A DNA stretch of 64,000 nucleotides, taken from NCBI GenBank assembly GCA_002245135.1, contig NGBS01000592.1, forward strand, positions 1 to 64,000. The letters are read 5' to 3'. The position numbers and the translations under genes were made by a program. Origin of the DNA: Proteromonas lacertae (Eukaryota; Sar; Bigyra; Opalinata; Proteromonadidae). Numbering within the stretch: position 1 is the first letter of the stretch; every line of letters begins with the position of its first letter. The notes below the pieces were generated by a model that was given only the letters and a program-made list of their open reading frames with translations, searched no databases and had not been told where the DNA came from. This document shows, in pieces, positions 36,480-47,143 of the stretch.

Positions 36480-37744
36480 GAAGAAGAAACCATACCAACT
36501 TCACCTGTTGATGTAAATAATGAAAATGACAATATTTATGGTGGAAATGATAAAAGATATAGTGTAAAAATATGTATTAATGACGATAAAAATAATAATA
36601 ATAATAATGATAGTTATTGTGTTCAAATAACTCCAACTATTACTAATACAATTGAGAATAGTGGTGATGATTCTATTTCATCTTTAACACCAACTAAACC
36701 TATTCATTTGTCTAGTAGAAATACACCACCACCAAAATCAACACCAAAACATCAGCAAGATCAAAATATATAATGAAAATAAAAAATAAAAAAACAACAC
36801 CCAAATCATCAGCAAGATCTATAGGTAATAGAAATAGTAATTATGAAATAGAAGAGAATGAAATTTTAACCTCCTCATCACGAAATACTCCAACACCAAA
36901 TCGAAAATCTACTGCAAGATCTACAACTAGTAAAAGCAGTAATTATAACAGCAGTTATAATATTGAAGAAAATGATATTTTAACTTCATTAATAACACCA
37001 TCTTCTACTACTTCGTATAATAATAAATTAAACAACTCGTCTGAAAATAAATTAACCTTAAAAAGCAGTCCATTAAAACCAATATATGATTATGATGATG
37101 AAAATGATGATGATGAAACTGGAGAATTAATAAACTTATTAAATGGAAGAAAGAATTCAAATCCATTGAAATCAACTAGTGATTTTCAAAGTTATGAAGA
37201 AATACTTAGTGCTAGAAGAGAAAGGAGGAAAAGTAATCCATTAAATAATAGCAATATGGATAATTCATTAAAAAGAAGTGGTAGAAGTGATTTAAGTGGT
37301 AAATTGAATGAAATAAGAAAGAATTCGAATACTATAGAGAATTATTGCACTCATGATAATAATGTTCTACTTGATGGTAATGGTAATACATATTATGATG
37401 GTAATGATGATTTTGAACCAATTGGATTAAATCCAAAAGGTCCAACAGTGATTATACATAATTCAGTGAAACTAAATGATTCTTTAAGTGGAACAAATAC
37501 ATCATTACATTCATCTTCGAATAATTTGAAAGATTCGATAAAGTCTATAACATCCAATAAATTAAGAGATTCACTAACCAATCAAAATCCATTATTAAGT
37601 GATTCATTGTTAAATACAAAGACAAATGTAATGAAACATTCATTTAATAATACTAATCCTATAGATAATAAATCCTCCATATTTAAAGACTCTTTATCAT
37701 CTAACAAACACACAATATTCAATGATTCATTATCATCAATAACA

Positions 37745-37783
<39 letters not shown>

Positions 37784-38368
37784 AATGATGTACCTTCAGA
37801 TTCATTATCATATTTACCACCTTCTAAATATGAACAACAACAACAACCACTACTTGTATATAATCACAATGAAAGTTATAAAAATCCATATGTTAATGAT
37901 GATGATGATGAATTGGATTATAGGGGTAATAATAATAAGTATATTGATATGGATGAATCATGTTTTTGTAATACAACAACATCATCAACAACAACAACAA
38001 CTGCCAATACTACATCAATGATGAATGATACTACTAAAACAACAACTATTTATAATTATATAGATAGTGGTGTAATTGACAATATTATTGATTCAGATAA
38101 TGATAATGATGATATTGAAGAGAATAATATACCTGTTGTATATATAATAATAATATATTATATTTATTTAATATTATAGACATCTTTTACTAATGAAAAG
38201 AGTGTGACAAAAAATGAGAAAAAGAAATTCAGTGATTCACTAGATGATGATAATGATTATAATGAAGTTAGTAATAATGAAAGTGTTGCTGATTCAGTAG
38301 AATTATATTATGATCCAAAAACGAAGTTGTATTTTGATCCTAAAACAGGAAAATATTATCAATCTTAA
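34943..38368 (+). CDS. CFAP20-domain protein (CFAP20DC-like) with long disordered tail
   Basis: ATG at 34,943 and two short introns lead into a CFAP20 (DUF667) domain: PYLVFHTIFSNAVPIKVEM, YQKVRRRLVFSSSFRSILQT, HVQIPLSFLPTDQWLNIVFH and VRCDSITVTGMFKVKRIYST. In other organisms this domain family is tied to axonemal inner junctions and basal bodies. A tail of more than 800 residues follows, rich in Ser, Asn, Gln and Asp with the recurrent motif (D/F)FVPLSV(I/L)KR. The very end, LYYDPKTKLYFDPKTGKYY, matches the OCRE-type aromatic repeat. Coding continues past an apparent stop at 36,771 if one base is shifted near 36,746-36,749; the text on both sides (SSRNTPPPK, SSRNTPTPN) is alike, so one gene is likely. 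An intron of about 43 nt splits the last two exons. Confidence 0.75.
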
Positions 38369-38453
38369 TAAACAATAATAATAAAATATATGCGTTAATA
38401 GAATTTGCATTATTATGTTTTTTTATCGTAAAGTAAATATTCGTATTAATAAT

Positions 38454-39757
38454 TTATGCAGTTCTAAATTTTTTATTAGATTTCTTTTTGCTAAATTGAA
38501 CAGTGATAAATCTTCCATTTATATCTATTCCATTCAACTCTTTCACTGCTTTTAACATACTTTCAGGATTTACATAATTAACATAAGCATAATCTGGACA
38601 TTCATTTCTTGATTTTTGACGAAATATTCTTACTGAATGAATTTCTCCAATCTTTTCAAATTCTTTTCTTAAATCATCTTCACAAACTGCTTCAGATAAA
38701 CAACCAACAAATATTGTGTTTAAATTATCATGATTATGATGATTTTTATCACTTTTTATATTTCCACAAGTTTTCATTCCATTACTTCTTATTCCATTGT
38801 TTATTATTTTACTAATACAAACTTGAATTGGTATATTTTCTATAAATGTTCCTTCAAGGAAATCTTTAGCTTCTTCTGTTGTTTTTCTATCATAAAATTC
38901 AACTTCTGCTGTTGTTGTTTCATCTTTAATATCATCACTTCTATCAATATATAAACTCTTTATATCTCCCACTGTTGATAAAATAGTCTTTAATTTTTCT
39001 TCTGTCAAAGATTTAGAAACATTATAGATGAATATTTTATTGGGATTATCATAATCATTTATTCTATATACAGACAAATTCAAATCCTTTGCATTATTCT
39101 TTTTACCATTAAATTTACAAATTGCATTATTTGCTGATTTTTCACAACCATATTCTATTATTGCATATTTTATTGGCATATCTTTCACAGTTATTGATAT
39201 TAAATTCCCTACAATTTCAAATATATCTTTAACCATACTTTCCATACCATCAATATTTTCAACTTTTATTCTATAATTGTTTTCATTTGATTCTTGCATA
39301 ATTGATTTGTTATAAATGTTATTGTTATTAGTATTCTTATGCATTTCATCTACATAAACGATTGGAGGAGGAGGAGGAGGATTTTCATCATCTTCAATTG
39401 AAGGAGGAGGAATACTTTGTATTGAAGGATTACTTGATTTTATACTTTCAATTGAAGATGGAAAAGGTGAAATAGTATTATATCTATAACTATTAATATA
39501 TACAAAGTATTATACATATTTGAATTTTCATTACAATCAACTATAGGAGATATTAACACTTGTTGTTGATTAATGGTATTTGATGGCTGATATGCCATAC
39601 CAACAGATTTATCACCATTATAATATCTATTTCCATTATTATACTGATATTGTGGATTATATATTCTCTCGTCTTGTTTTAGGTAATTGTATTTGGTATG
39701 ATTCTGTAATTCAACATTATTAATCTGTTTACTTAATGTAATATATCTGTTTTGCAT
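38454..39757 (-). CDS. Triple-RRM RNA-binding protein
   Basis: ATG at 39,757 (MQNRYITLSKQINN). The N-terminus is Asn/Gln/Pro-rich; a 20-nt intron (39,484-39,503) joins NMYNTLY to NTISPFP. Three RRMs follow. The first is poor (YRIKVENIDGMESMVKDIFE). The second has KIFIYNVSKSLTEEKLKTIL and TAEVEFYDRKTTEEA. The third is the best, with RNP2 TIFVGCLSEAV and RNP1-like PDYAYVNYVNPESM. RRMs of this type bind single-stranded RNA and, in tandem, act in mRNA processing or translation control. The exact orthologue is not recognised. A truncated duplicate of this gene lies at 43,059-43,755. Confidence 0.85.
39484..39503 (-). other. 20-nt intron
   Basis: GTATATATTAATAGTTATAG on the minus strand splits the RRM gene. 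Removal restores a single frame from NMYNTL to YNTISPFPSS. The same intron is kept in the duplicate at 43,565-43,584, so the copy arose at DNA level. Confidence 0.75.
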
Positions 39758-40789
39758 GGCAATATCACATAGAATTATGCACAAAATTTAAATAAATCTA
39801 TATAAAAATATATTCAGTTATACAATTTCTTTATGTAAATATGAATTTACATAAACATTATTACATAAACACAACTTTGTACACCAAAAAAATCCATGTA
39901 AATATAAATATATATTCATATATATGCGTATTACTACTACTTTAGCATGAACAACTCAAAACCATTACTAATCTACTCTTAATCAACTTATATATACCAT
40001 CATTTGATTGTTTTATTCTTATTATACTTAATATTAATATTGATCATACCTAAATAAGTCTCATTCGGCATAGAATCATAAAAATGAAATTCATATAACA
40101 AGCTTTGCTTGATTTTCAATTTCTTATTTTCAAGATTACTATTAATGACAATGGAATATCAAGAGTATATATCAACCAATTATACTAAAATCAGATGTTT
40201 ATAAATATTAGAACATAACATATAAGCTTATATAATATAGAATAGAAATAAATTGATGTTATTAAAGAATTATGTAAAATAGATATAAAAATGAAATATA
40301 TACTAATGATTGAATATAGAATTGTTGAATCTCACTTTCAAAATTGATAAATGAACATTCTTCAACACAATCATGATTTTCAATCACTAACACTATTCCA
40401 TTCTAACTACAAAATACTTCACTTACATCAGTTCGAAATTCTACTCAACTACAACATTATGAGTTGAACGAGCATCACTCCTTTATTTATTATACTTCAT
40501 TATTTACCAGTACTTTATCTTAAACTACTTCTCTTAAACAAATTTCATCATACAATAATTCAAACATTATCAATTGTCTTCAACCTCAACCTACTAACTA
40601 ACACTAAAACTTAACATTCATCATTTATATCATCACAACATATGCAATATGCATTAATAAATCACAAATGAGTATTATTGTCTTTATCACACCTTCTGCA
40701 ATTGAATTAAATTACATTTTAAGTTTTGGGTTATTCAAAATTTTGATAAAAATCAAATTTCATTATTTTTGTTTTATATTTACATAAAG
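39758..40789. other. Gene-free intergenic region of 1.03 kb
   Basis: AT-rich and without a supportable gene. It lies between the divergent RRM and BTB-SPRY genes and should carry both promoters. No clear repeat or RNA structure was noticed. Confidence 0.45.
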
Positions 40790-42916
40790 ATGATAAGAAA
40801 AGTGAATAGGGAAATAAGAGAAGAAGGGTATTATATATATTTATTTTTATGATAGATTATGTCGAAAATTGGTTGAAAGTGGTTTTGGTGATATAGAAGT
40901 GAAGATTAGAGATAGCCGAATAATGTCAATCAAGTCAATTTTAGTGAATGGAAATGAAACTGTAAAGAAACTGTTATTAGATCGTGAGTTTGTTGGAGTT
41001 TTAGAGTTATATGAAGAAATCGAAGAAATTGGCTATTATGAGATGGAGAAATACTACAGTGGTGGTGAATTGATAATCTGTAAAGAGAGTGTGTGTGAAG
41101 TGTTGATGTTTTGTTTATGTTATTGTGAAAAAGAGATAATAAATGATTGTTATGAATTTGTGAAGAATAATATAGATGATGAAGTATTAATGAAATTAAT
41201 TCATATATGTAATGTATTTGGTGGATGTTTGAGAGAGATAGAAGACTTGAAAAATATGGAAATAGAAAAGCGAGGATATAAATATTTATATAAAAATGAA
41301 TATTTGTTGAGATTAGAAATGAATAATTTGATAGAGATATTAAATATGAGAGATGTGATAATAGTGAATGAGTTATGGTTATTAAATCGTTTATTGGAAT
41401 GGTATAAATTCCAAAAGAATAACAATGATAATAAAGAGATTAAAGATGATTTTAAACAATTGATAGAAGAAGATATCGATTGTGAAAAGATAAAAGAGAA
41501 AGAGATAGAAAAAGAGAATAAAGAAATGTTGAAAGAAATGAACATAGAATTAAAGAAAAATGAATGTAAAAATCATATAGAAATATATTGTATAAAAGAT
41601 GAGAGAATTCAAAATGTAATAATCAACAAATACAATGAAGATAATAAAGAAGAAGACTTTAATGAAGAAGAAAGAAGAATATTGGATAAAATAAAAGAAG
41701 AAGAATTGAATGATCAAATACTGTGTATATTAGAAATGAATAATATAAAAATAACAGAAATAGTATTGATGATAATGAAATATAAAAATATGAAAATGGA
41801 AAGTATAAATACTAAAAATATATTTAAATAGAATATATCTCAAATACAGAAAAGAGAAATCTATTGGAAAGATTATGTATGGAATATAATGAGAATAAAA
41901 GAAATCGAACAATGAAATGCTTATGTTTGTTTGTTGATGATAAAAAGAGTGTTTCAATAATAGAAGAAGTATGTGGAAAAGAAATTCTTTTTAGAATATT
42001 GAATGAAGATAATTATCTAAATTCCAAATATAAAGAGATGTTAATTGAATATATAAAAGAGAATAAACTGAGTTTCAAAGAAGAAGAAGAAATGATTGTA
42101 ATAATAAAAGATAAAGAATTATTGAGTGAAATAAAAACAAAAGAAATCACATCATTTTCATATCCTCAATCAGATTATTCATTTATATTAGATGAAGAAA
42201 TCTCAATAATTCCTTCATTTGATGGAAATCGATGTAAATTTTCAATCAATCCTTTATTGCCAGATGGTTTAATGATAAATAAAGAAAATGGAATAATTCA
42301 TGGAAAAGTAGATAAAGAAATTGAAAAGAGAGAATATGAAATAAGTTGTAAGAATATTGTAAATGAAAAGAAAATCAAAATATCATTAGGATTTGTTGAT
42401 ATAACATTCACAGAATTAAACAAAAGCGAAGGAATAACAATATCAAATAATGGAAAAACAATAACAAAAGCAATTAGATATTATGGTTATAATCATTGTT
42501 ATATAAATTTGAAAATGGAAAATGGAGTTTATCATATCAAATATCAATTTCATCAAAATAGAAGTAGATATGACAGTATGATGTTAGGATTATCAACTGA
42601 TAATACATATTCTGGTGATGATATTGATGAACAATCAACATGTTATTATTTTTCATATTATGGTAAAAGTTATGATATTACTCCATATTGTCATATTGGA
42701 AGAGTTGTTAATAAAAATCCAAATTTCAATAATCATGGAGATGGTTCAATTTATGAAGTGATTGTTGATATGAATAAAAGAGAATTTTGGATTTCTCATA
42801 ATAATTCCTCTCCTGTTTTACTTGTTGAAGATTTACCTTCTCCGTTATATCCTTATGCTGCATTATACCAAGAAAACACTTTTATTGAATTGTTATCAGT
42901 TTCTCAGCAAAATTAA
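40790..42916 (+). CDS. BTB-BACK-like protein with He_PIG and SPRY-like domains
   Basis: ATG at 40,790; a 28-nt intron (40,828-40,855) and a second intron of 29 nt near 41,803-41,831 are removed. The N-terminus resembles a BTB fold (DIEVKIRDSRIMSIKSILV, later YYSGGELIICKESVCEVLMF). A BACK-like helix pair follows, with LEMNNLIEILNMRDVIIVNE and LWLLNRLLEWY. A long Glu/Lys/Ile helical segment leads to a putative Ig domain of the He_PIG type (LLPDGLMINKENGIIHGKV). The C-terminal 150 residues look like a SPRY/B30.2 sandwich (GVYHIKYQFHQNRSRYDSMM, MLGLSTDNTY, YEVIVDMNKREFWISHNN). BTB-BACK proteins are often Cullin-3 adaptors; that role is inference here. The gene lies between an RRM gene and its truncated copy. 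Confidence 0.65.
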
Positions 42917-43058
42917 ATAATGTTTCTTTTCTTATTATTTTGTAAACAATTATTAATTTTTGTTATTAAACAAAATATCAAATTTAATAAAAAATGAAAT
43001 AAATTTCAAAATAAATAACATTATAAATCACAATCTATCTTTTAAAATTACGATCATA

Positions 43059-43755
43059 ATAAATCTTCCATTTATATCTATTCCATTCAACTCTTTCACT
43101 GCTTTTAACATACTTTCAGGATTTACATAATTAACATAAGCATAATCTGGACATTCATTTCTTGATTTTTGACGAAATATTCTTACTGAATGAATTTCTC
43201 CAATCTTTTCAAATTCTTTTCTTAAATTATCTTCACAAACTGCTTCAGATAAACAACCAACAAATATTGTGTTTAAATTATCATGATTATGATGATTTTT
43301 ATCACTTTTTATATTTCCACAAGTTTTTATTCCATTACTTCTTATTCCATTGTTTATTATTTTACTAATACAAACTTGAATTGGTATATTTTCTATAAAT
43401 GTTCCTTCAAGGAAATCTTTAGCTTCTTCTGTTGTTTTTCTATCATAAAATCCAACTTCTGCTGTTGTTGTTTCATCTTTAATATCATCATTTCTATCAA
43501 TATATGAGAATTACTTGATTTTATACTTTCAATTGAAGATGGAAAAGGTGAAATAGTATTATATCTATAACTATTAATATATACAAAGTATTATACATAT
43601 TTGAATTTTCATTACAATCAACTATAGGAGGAGATATTTATACTTGTTGTTGATTAATGGTATTTGATGGCTGATATGCCATACCAACAGATTTATCACC
43701 ATTATAATATCTATTTTGTGGAAAATTTATTCTCTCATGTTGTTTTAGGTAATAT
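43059..43755 (-). pseudogene. Truncated duplicate of the triple-RRM gene
   Basis: Positions 43,059-43,505 match 38,506-38,952 without any gap and with only about five differences seen. At 43,505-43,510 the match jumps to 39,429, so about 475 bp including the first RRM is missing. The match then continues to about 43,755 against 39,429-39,690 with small indels. The 3' end of the gene beyond 38,506 and the start codon region are lost. The copy keeps the 20-nt intron. High identity implies a recent event. It is unlikely to make a working protein. Confidence 0.85.
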
Positions 43756-44070
43756 ATCTATTCTGCATATTAATTATTTTTATGTTAACGAATATTTAGT
43801 ATTAAATTAGATAAAAAGTAATATTCTAATTGCTTTATTTTATTTTTCATTTAATAGTGATACAAATTACAACTAAATGAATCTCATATATGCTATATAG
43901 CGTGAAAAAAATGAAAATTTAAATTCAAGTTTCGGCTTGAATGTGATTTTTATTTCGTTTGTTTTTAGGCTTGAATCTAGCGATATCAATGATATGTATA
44001 AAGCTAATTCACTAACATAGAAGTATTTTCACTAATAATTTATAAATTAAATTTAAATTAATTCCAATTC
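43756..44070. other. Intergenic spacer
   Basis: About 315 bp of AT-rich sequence between the RRM pseudogene and the transporter gene. A small inverted pair (CAAGTTTCGGCTTG near 43,928-43,941) is the only structure noticed. Confidence 0.35.
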
Positions 44071-45260
44071 CTATACACCTATAACATCTGGATTTTTACT
44101 GTTATTATTCTTATCATAATCATCATATTTATCAACACTTACATATTCAAATCTCAAATTAATTGCTTTCATCTTCTCCATAAAACCTTCTTCACTTGAT
44201 GCTTTATATAAATATATGGAGATACAAACAATAAATAATGAACATATAAATGGAAGAGTAAAATAATAATAAGTTAAGAAAATAAAATATTTCTTTTATA
44301 TATATAAAGGATATTTCATATCAAAAGTAAACAAATAATATGATATAAATGATGTTAAAAATAATGAACAACAAGTAGCAAATGTCTTTACAATTGAACT
44401 TAAATGTTTTAATATTCCACCAGTAATTAATCCTAAATATGGATATAACAATATCAACGAATAACTATAAACATTGAAATTTTTAAACTTCAAATATTCT
44501 AACGATTCTTTTTTATTTTGAATACATACACTTATTAAATTAATTATAAATCCAAATGTGTATAAATAACTACTTTGTTGCCAGAATGACATGTCTATAT
44601 TCCTTTTCATTAGTTTTTCTATTATCACACCTCCTACACCAGCTACTCCTGCATTAAAAATAGCTAAAATTGCTCCAAATAGAGGGTAATCACTGAAATG
44701 ACTGCAATTTTCACATGAGGAAATTTCACAATTTGCTACTCCAATACATAAGAGAAATAATGCACACCACTGTATAGTATTTAGTCTAATAAATGTATTA
44801 ATTATAAAAACATATATATATATATATATATATACTTTTTATGTAATATAATCATTGATGCTATTCCAACATGAATAATCTCTGTTGAACCAAAGATTAA
44901 AGCTGATACTGGTGAATTGAGTTTTTTCATTACTAAAAATTGTATGTTATTACCAAATGCGTATATAAGTGCTGGAACACACCACAAAAAATAATCACAC
45001 CATGATACTTTTACTCTTGTATTCTTAAGGGATATAAGCGAAGTGATTAGAAATTTTATAAACTATGACAATTTTATATAATTTTGTAATACTTCTGAAT
45101 ATGCAATAACCGTAATAGTCGAATATTCATAATTGCCTTTAGAATTCTTCGATAGCTATTAAATAGTCAAAAGATAAGGTTATACTTGTTGTAAAATACC
45201 TACTAAAGAATGTGCTACTATCGAAGATGTCACTAAAAAACATTTGAAACATAAATTCAT
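44071..45260 (-). CDS. SLC35-type nucleotide-sugar transporter
   Basis: ATG at 45,260 gives MNLCFKCFLVTSSIVAHSLV. Four or five short introns are removed, one with a (TA)n run. Typical marks of the SLC35A family are seen: YSTITVIAYSEVLKLIKFL, VPALIYAFGNNIQFLVMKKL, NAGVAGVGGVIIEKLMKRN, LITGGILKHLSSIVKTFAT and SLFLTSFISYYLF. The protein would have about ten membrane helices and work in the Golgi or ER, exchanging nucleotide sugars for the matching monophosphate. The carried sugar cannot be told. The length of about 330 residues fits the family. Confidence 0.8.
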
Positions 45261-45335
45261 TTTCACAAAACGAATATATTTTTTGATAAAAAAAAACTTT
45301 CAAAATATAATAAAAATCATCATAATATCAATTAA

Positions 45336-45979
45336 TTAATGTGCTGCAGAACTAAACACATTATAAGCTTTTTCAACTTTGTTTGACCAGTTATCAAGTC
45401 TTTTAATCAAATTATCAATGTCTTTAATCTCAACATCTCTTGCCACAAAGTCTTCAATGGTAATAGTTTTATCTTTACCACTAATTGTTCCTTTTACATA
45501 ATTGTCTCCTATAGCATCAGTCAATAAAGATTCTGCTTCATCTTCAGAACAACTTAATTCGTTCATTACATCTTGAAATTTTATTTTCTATAATTATATT
45601 AATTGTTTTAGATATATATACTCGTGATTTAGAAGCTAGTGTTGCAATTGAGAGTAATTTCATCTTATATATTCCTTCAGCTTTTACAATTCCCTGATTC
45701 TTCAATAATTCATCTATGCACATCACACTATGTTGATAATATACCTTTACATTCACTTAATGTATGATAAGCAAAATGTTTCAGCATAGTTTTGTGTGGG
45801 CCTGTTTCAGATACCTATAGTGTAATTTATAGGACAGTCCATACTGCTTTTAGAGCAGGTGAGTAAATCAATTCATTGAAAGAGTATAAACCTGGCTCAT
45901 TTATAGCCTTAATAATTCCATCTTCTGGTTTTATAGTTTTTCTGTCTATTTCGTCGATTATATCAGATATTTCAACCAT
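45336..45979 (-). CDS. COPS7: COP9 signalosome subunit 7-like PCI protein
   Basis: ATG at 45,979. The spliced protein of about 170 residues runs from MVEISDIIDEIDRKTIKPED through LKHFAYHTLSECK and LLSIATLASKSRKIKFQDVM to VKGTISGKDKTITIEDFVAR. The match to CSN7 is best in the PCI/winged-helix part: LSIATLASKSR against the LTIVSLASR consensus, and ARDVEIKDIDNLIKRLDNW against the RDI..DI..I...L..W pattern. CSN7 is a scaffold subunit of the COP9 complex that removes NEDD8 from cullins. The N-terminal helical part is shorter than usual. eIF3m is the main alternative but fits less well. Confidence 0.75.
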
Positions 45980-46101
45980 TCAATTCTACAGCGAAACCAC
46001 TATATTTTTAATAATTGTTTAACTCAACATATAAGTAAAATAATAAAACATTTATATCAAAAAAATGAATATTTATATAGTAACTGATCATCTTCTTTCT
46101 T

Positions 46102-47013
46102 TTACCACTCTTCTACTATCTTTATAGTATCAATCACTTGTGGTATATTCTTCTCTTTAGCTATTTCAAATGCAGTTTTACCATCTCTATTATGAAAATT
46201 CATCAACTTACCTTTATTATCACAACTTTCTAACAAACTATCGATTGCTCCACAGTTACTATGATAAGCAGCCCAATGTAATGCTGTCCAACCATCACTA
46301 TCTTGAATATACACATTGCATTTCTTATATCTTATTAATTTCTCAATATACTCACAAGGACAACTTGGACTTCCTGCAAATACCATTAGAGCTGTCCAAC
46401 CTTTACACTCTTTATCTTCACACTGAATATCATTCTGCTGACAAGACATTACGAGATTGAATAATCCTTGATAATCTCCAGTCTGTTTACAATCCCATAC
46501 TTCTGGAATCATCTGTTGGATTTTCTTAACTTGTTCTTCTGGTGTTAATGATTGTACTGGTCTTGTTTCACTCTCTTTATAAGGATGATCTAATTCCTTG
46601 TGTAATATATACTTTTTGAAGAGAGGATTACTATATAAATCTAAAGGAAAACTGACAATTTGGATGAATAAGGGGATTACATAACCCATAAAACTCATTA
46701 CTGTATTCATTAAAGCGCCTGATGGTATTCCTTGTAGTTGTGTGTCACACATTTTTATTTCATAATCAACATAAGTAGTTTCTACATCTTGGAAAGAAGT
46801 AAAACCTGTTCGTTCTTTCACCCAAATCTTTTTTGTGTTGTTCTCTTGGATTACTTTGTCTCTCAACATGTTAGTTACATAATAATTTAAGGCACAAACA
46901 AGCCAATACAAAATTCGAACACCCATCATCACTGCAGGTATATTAGTTGGTATCATTCTTGCTAATGGCATAACAAGCATGAAAAGTGCCATACGACTTA
47001 AGTTCATACCCAT
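46102..47013 (-). CDS. Ankyrin-repeat protein with N-terminal membrane segments
   Basis: ATG at 47,013 (MGMNLSRMALFMLVMPLARM). Hydrophobic segments lie in the first 60 residues and again near residues 110-135 (VMSFMGYVIPLFIQIVSFPL). The C-terminal half carries ankyrin repeats: KGWTALMVFAG, DGWTALHWAAYHSNCGAIDS and DGKTAFEIAKEKN. The sequence upstream looks like an intron end (TTTAAATAG), so a 5' exon may be missed. The neighbour upstream is an ANKRD13 homologue on the same strand; the two could be functionally related, or even parts of one transcript. The exact family is not recognised. Confidence 0.65.
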   Translation of the reverse strand: MGMNLSRMALFMLVMPLARMIPTNIPAVMMGVRILYWLVCALNYYVTNMLRDKVIQENNTKKIWVKERTGFTSFQDVETTYVDYEIKMCDTQLQGIPSGALMNTVMSFMGYVIPLFIQIVSFPLDLYSNPLFKKYILHKELDHPYKESETRPVQSLTPEEQVKKIQQMIPEVWDCKQTGDYQGLFNLVMSCQQNDIQCEDKECKGWTALMVFAGSPSCPCEYIEKLIRYKKCNVYIQDSDGWTALHWAAYHSNCGAIDSLLESCDNKGKLMNFHNRDGKTAFEIAKEKNIPQVIDTIKIVEEW

Positions 47014-47143
47014 ATTCACTATTTAAAAGCAAAAGAAAGAAATGATGGTTTGAATAAGGCTTGATAGTTTGATAACTCAAACTTATTTTTTAATTTTTCA
47101 TAAAAACAAATAGCAATACAATATATATATCCACTTTAATTAA

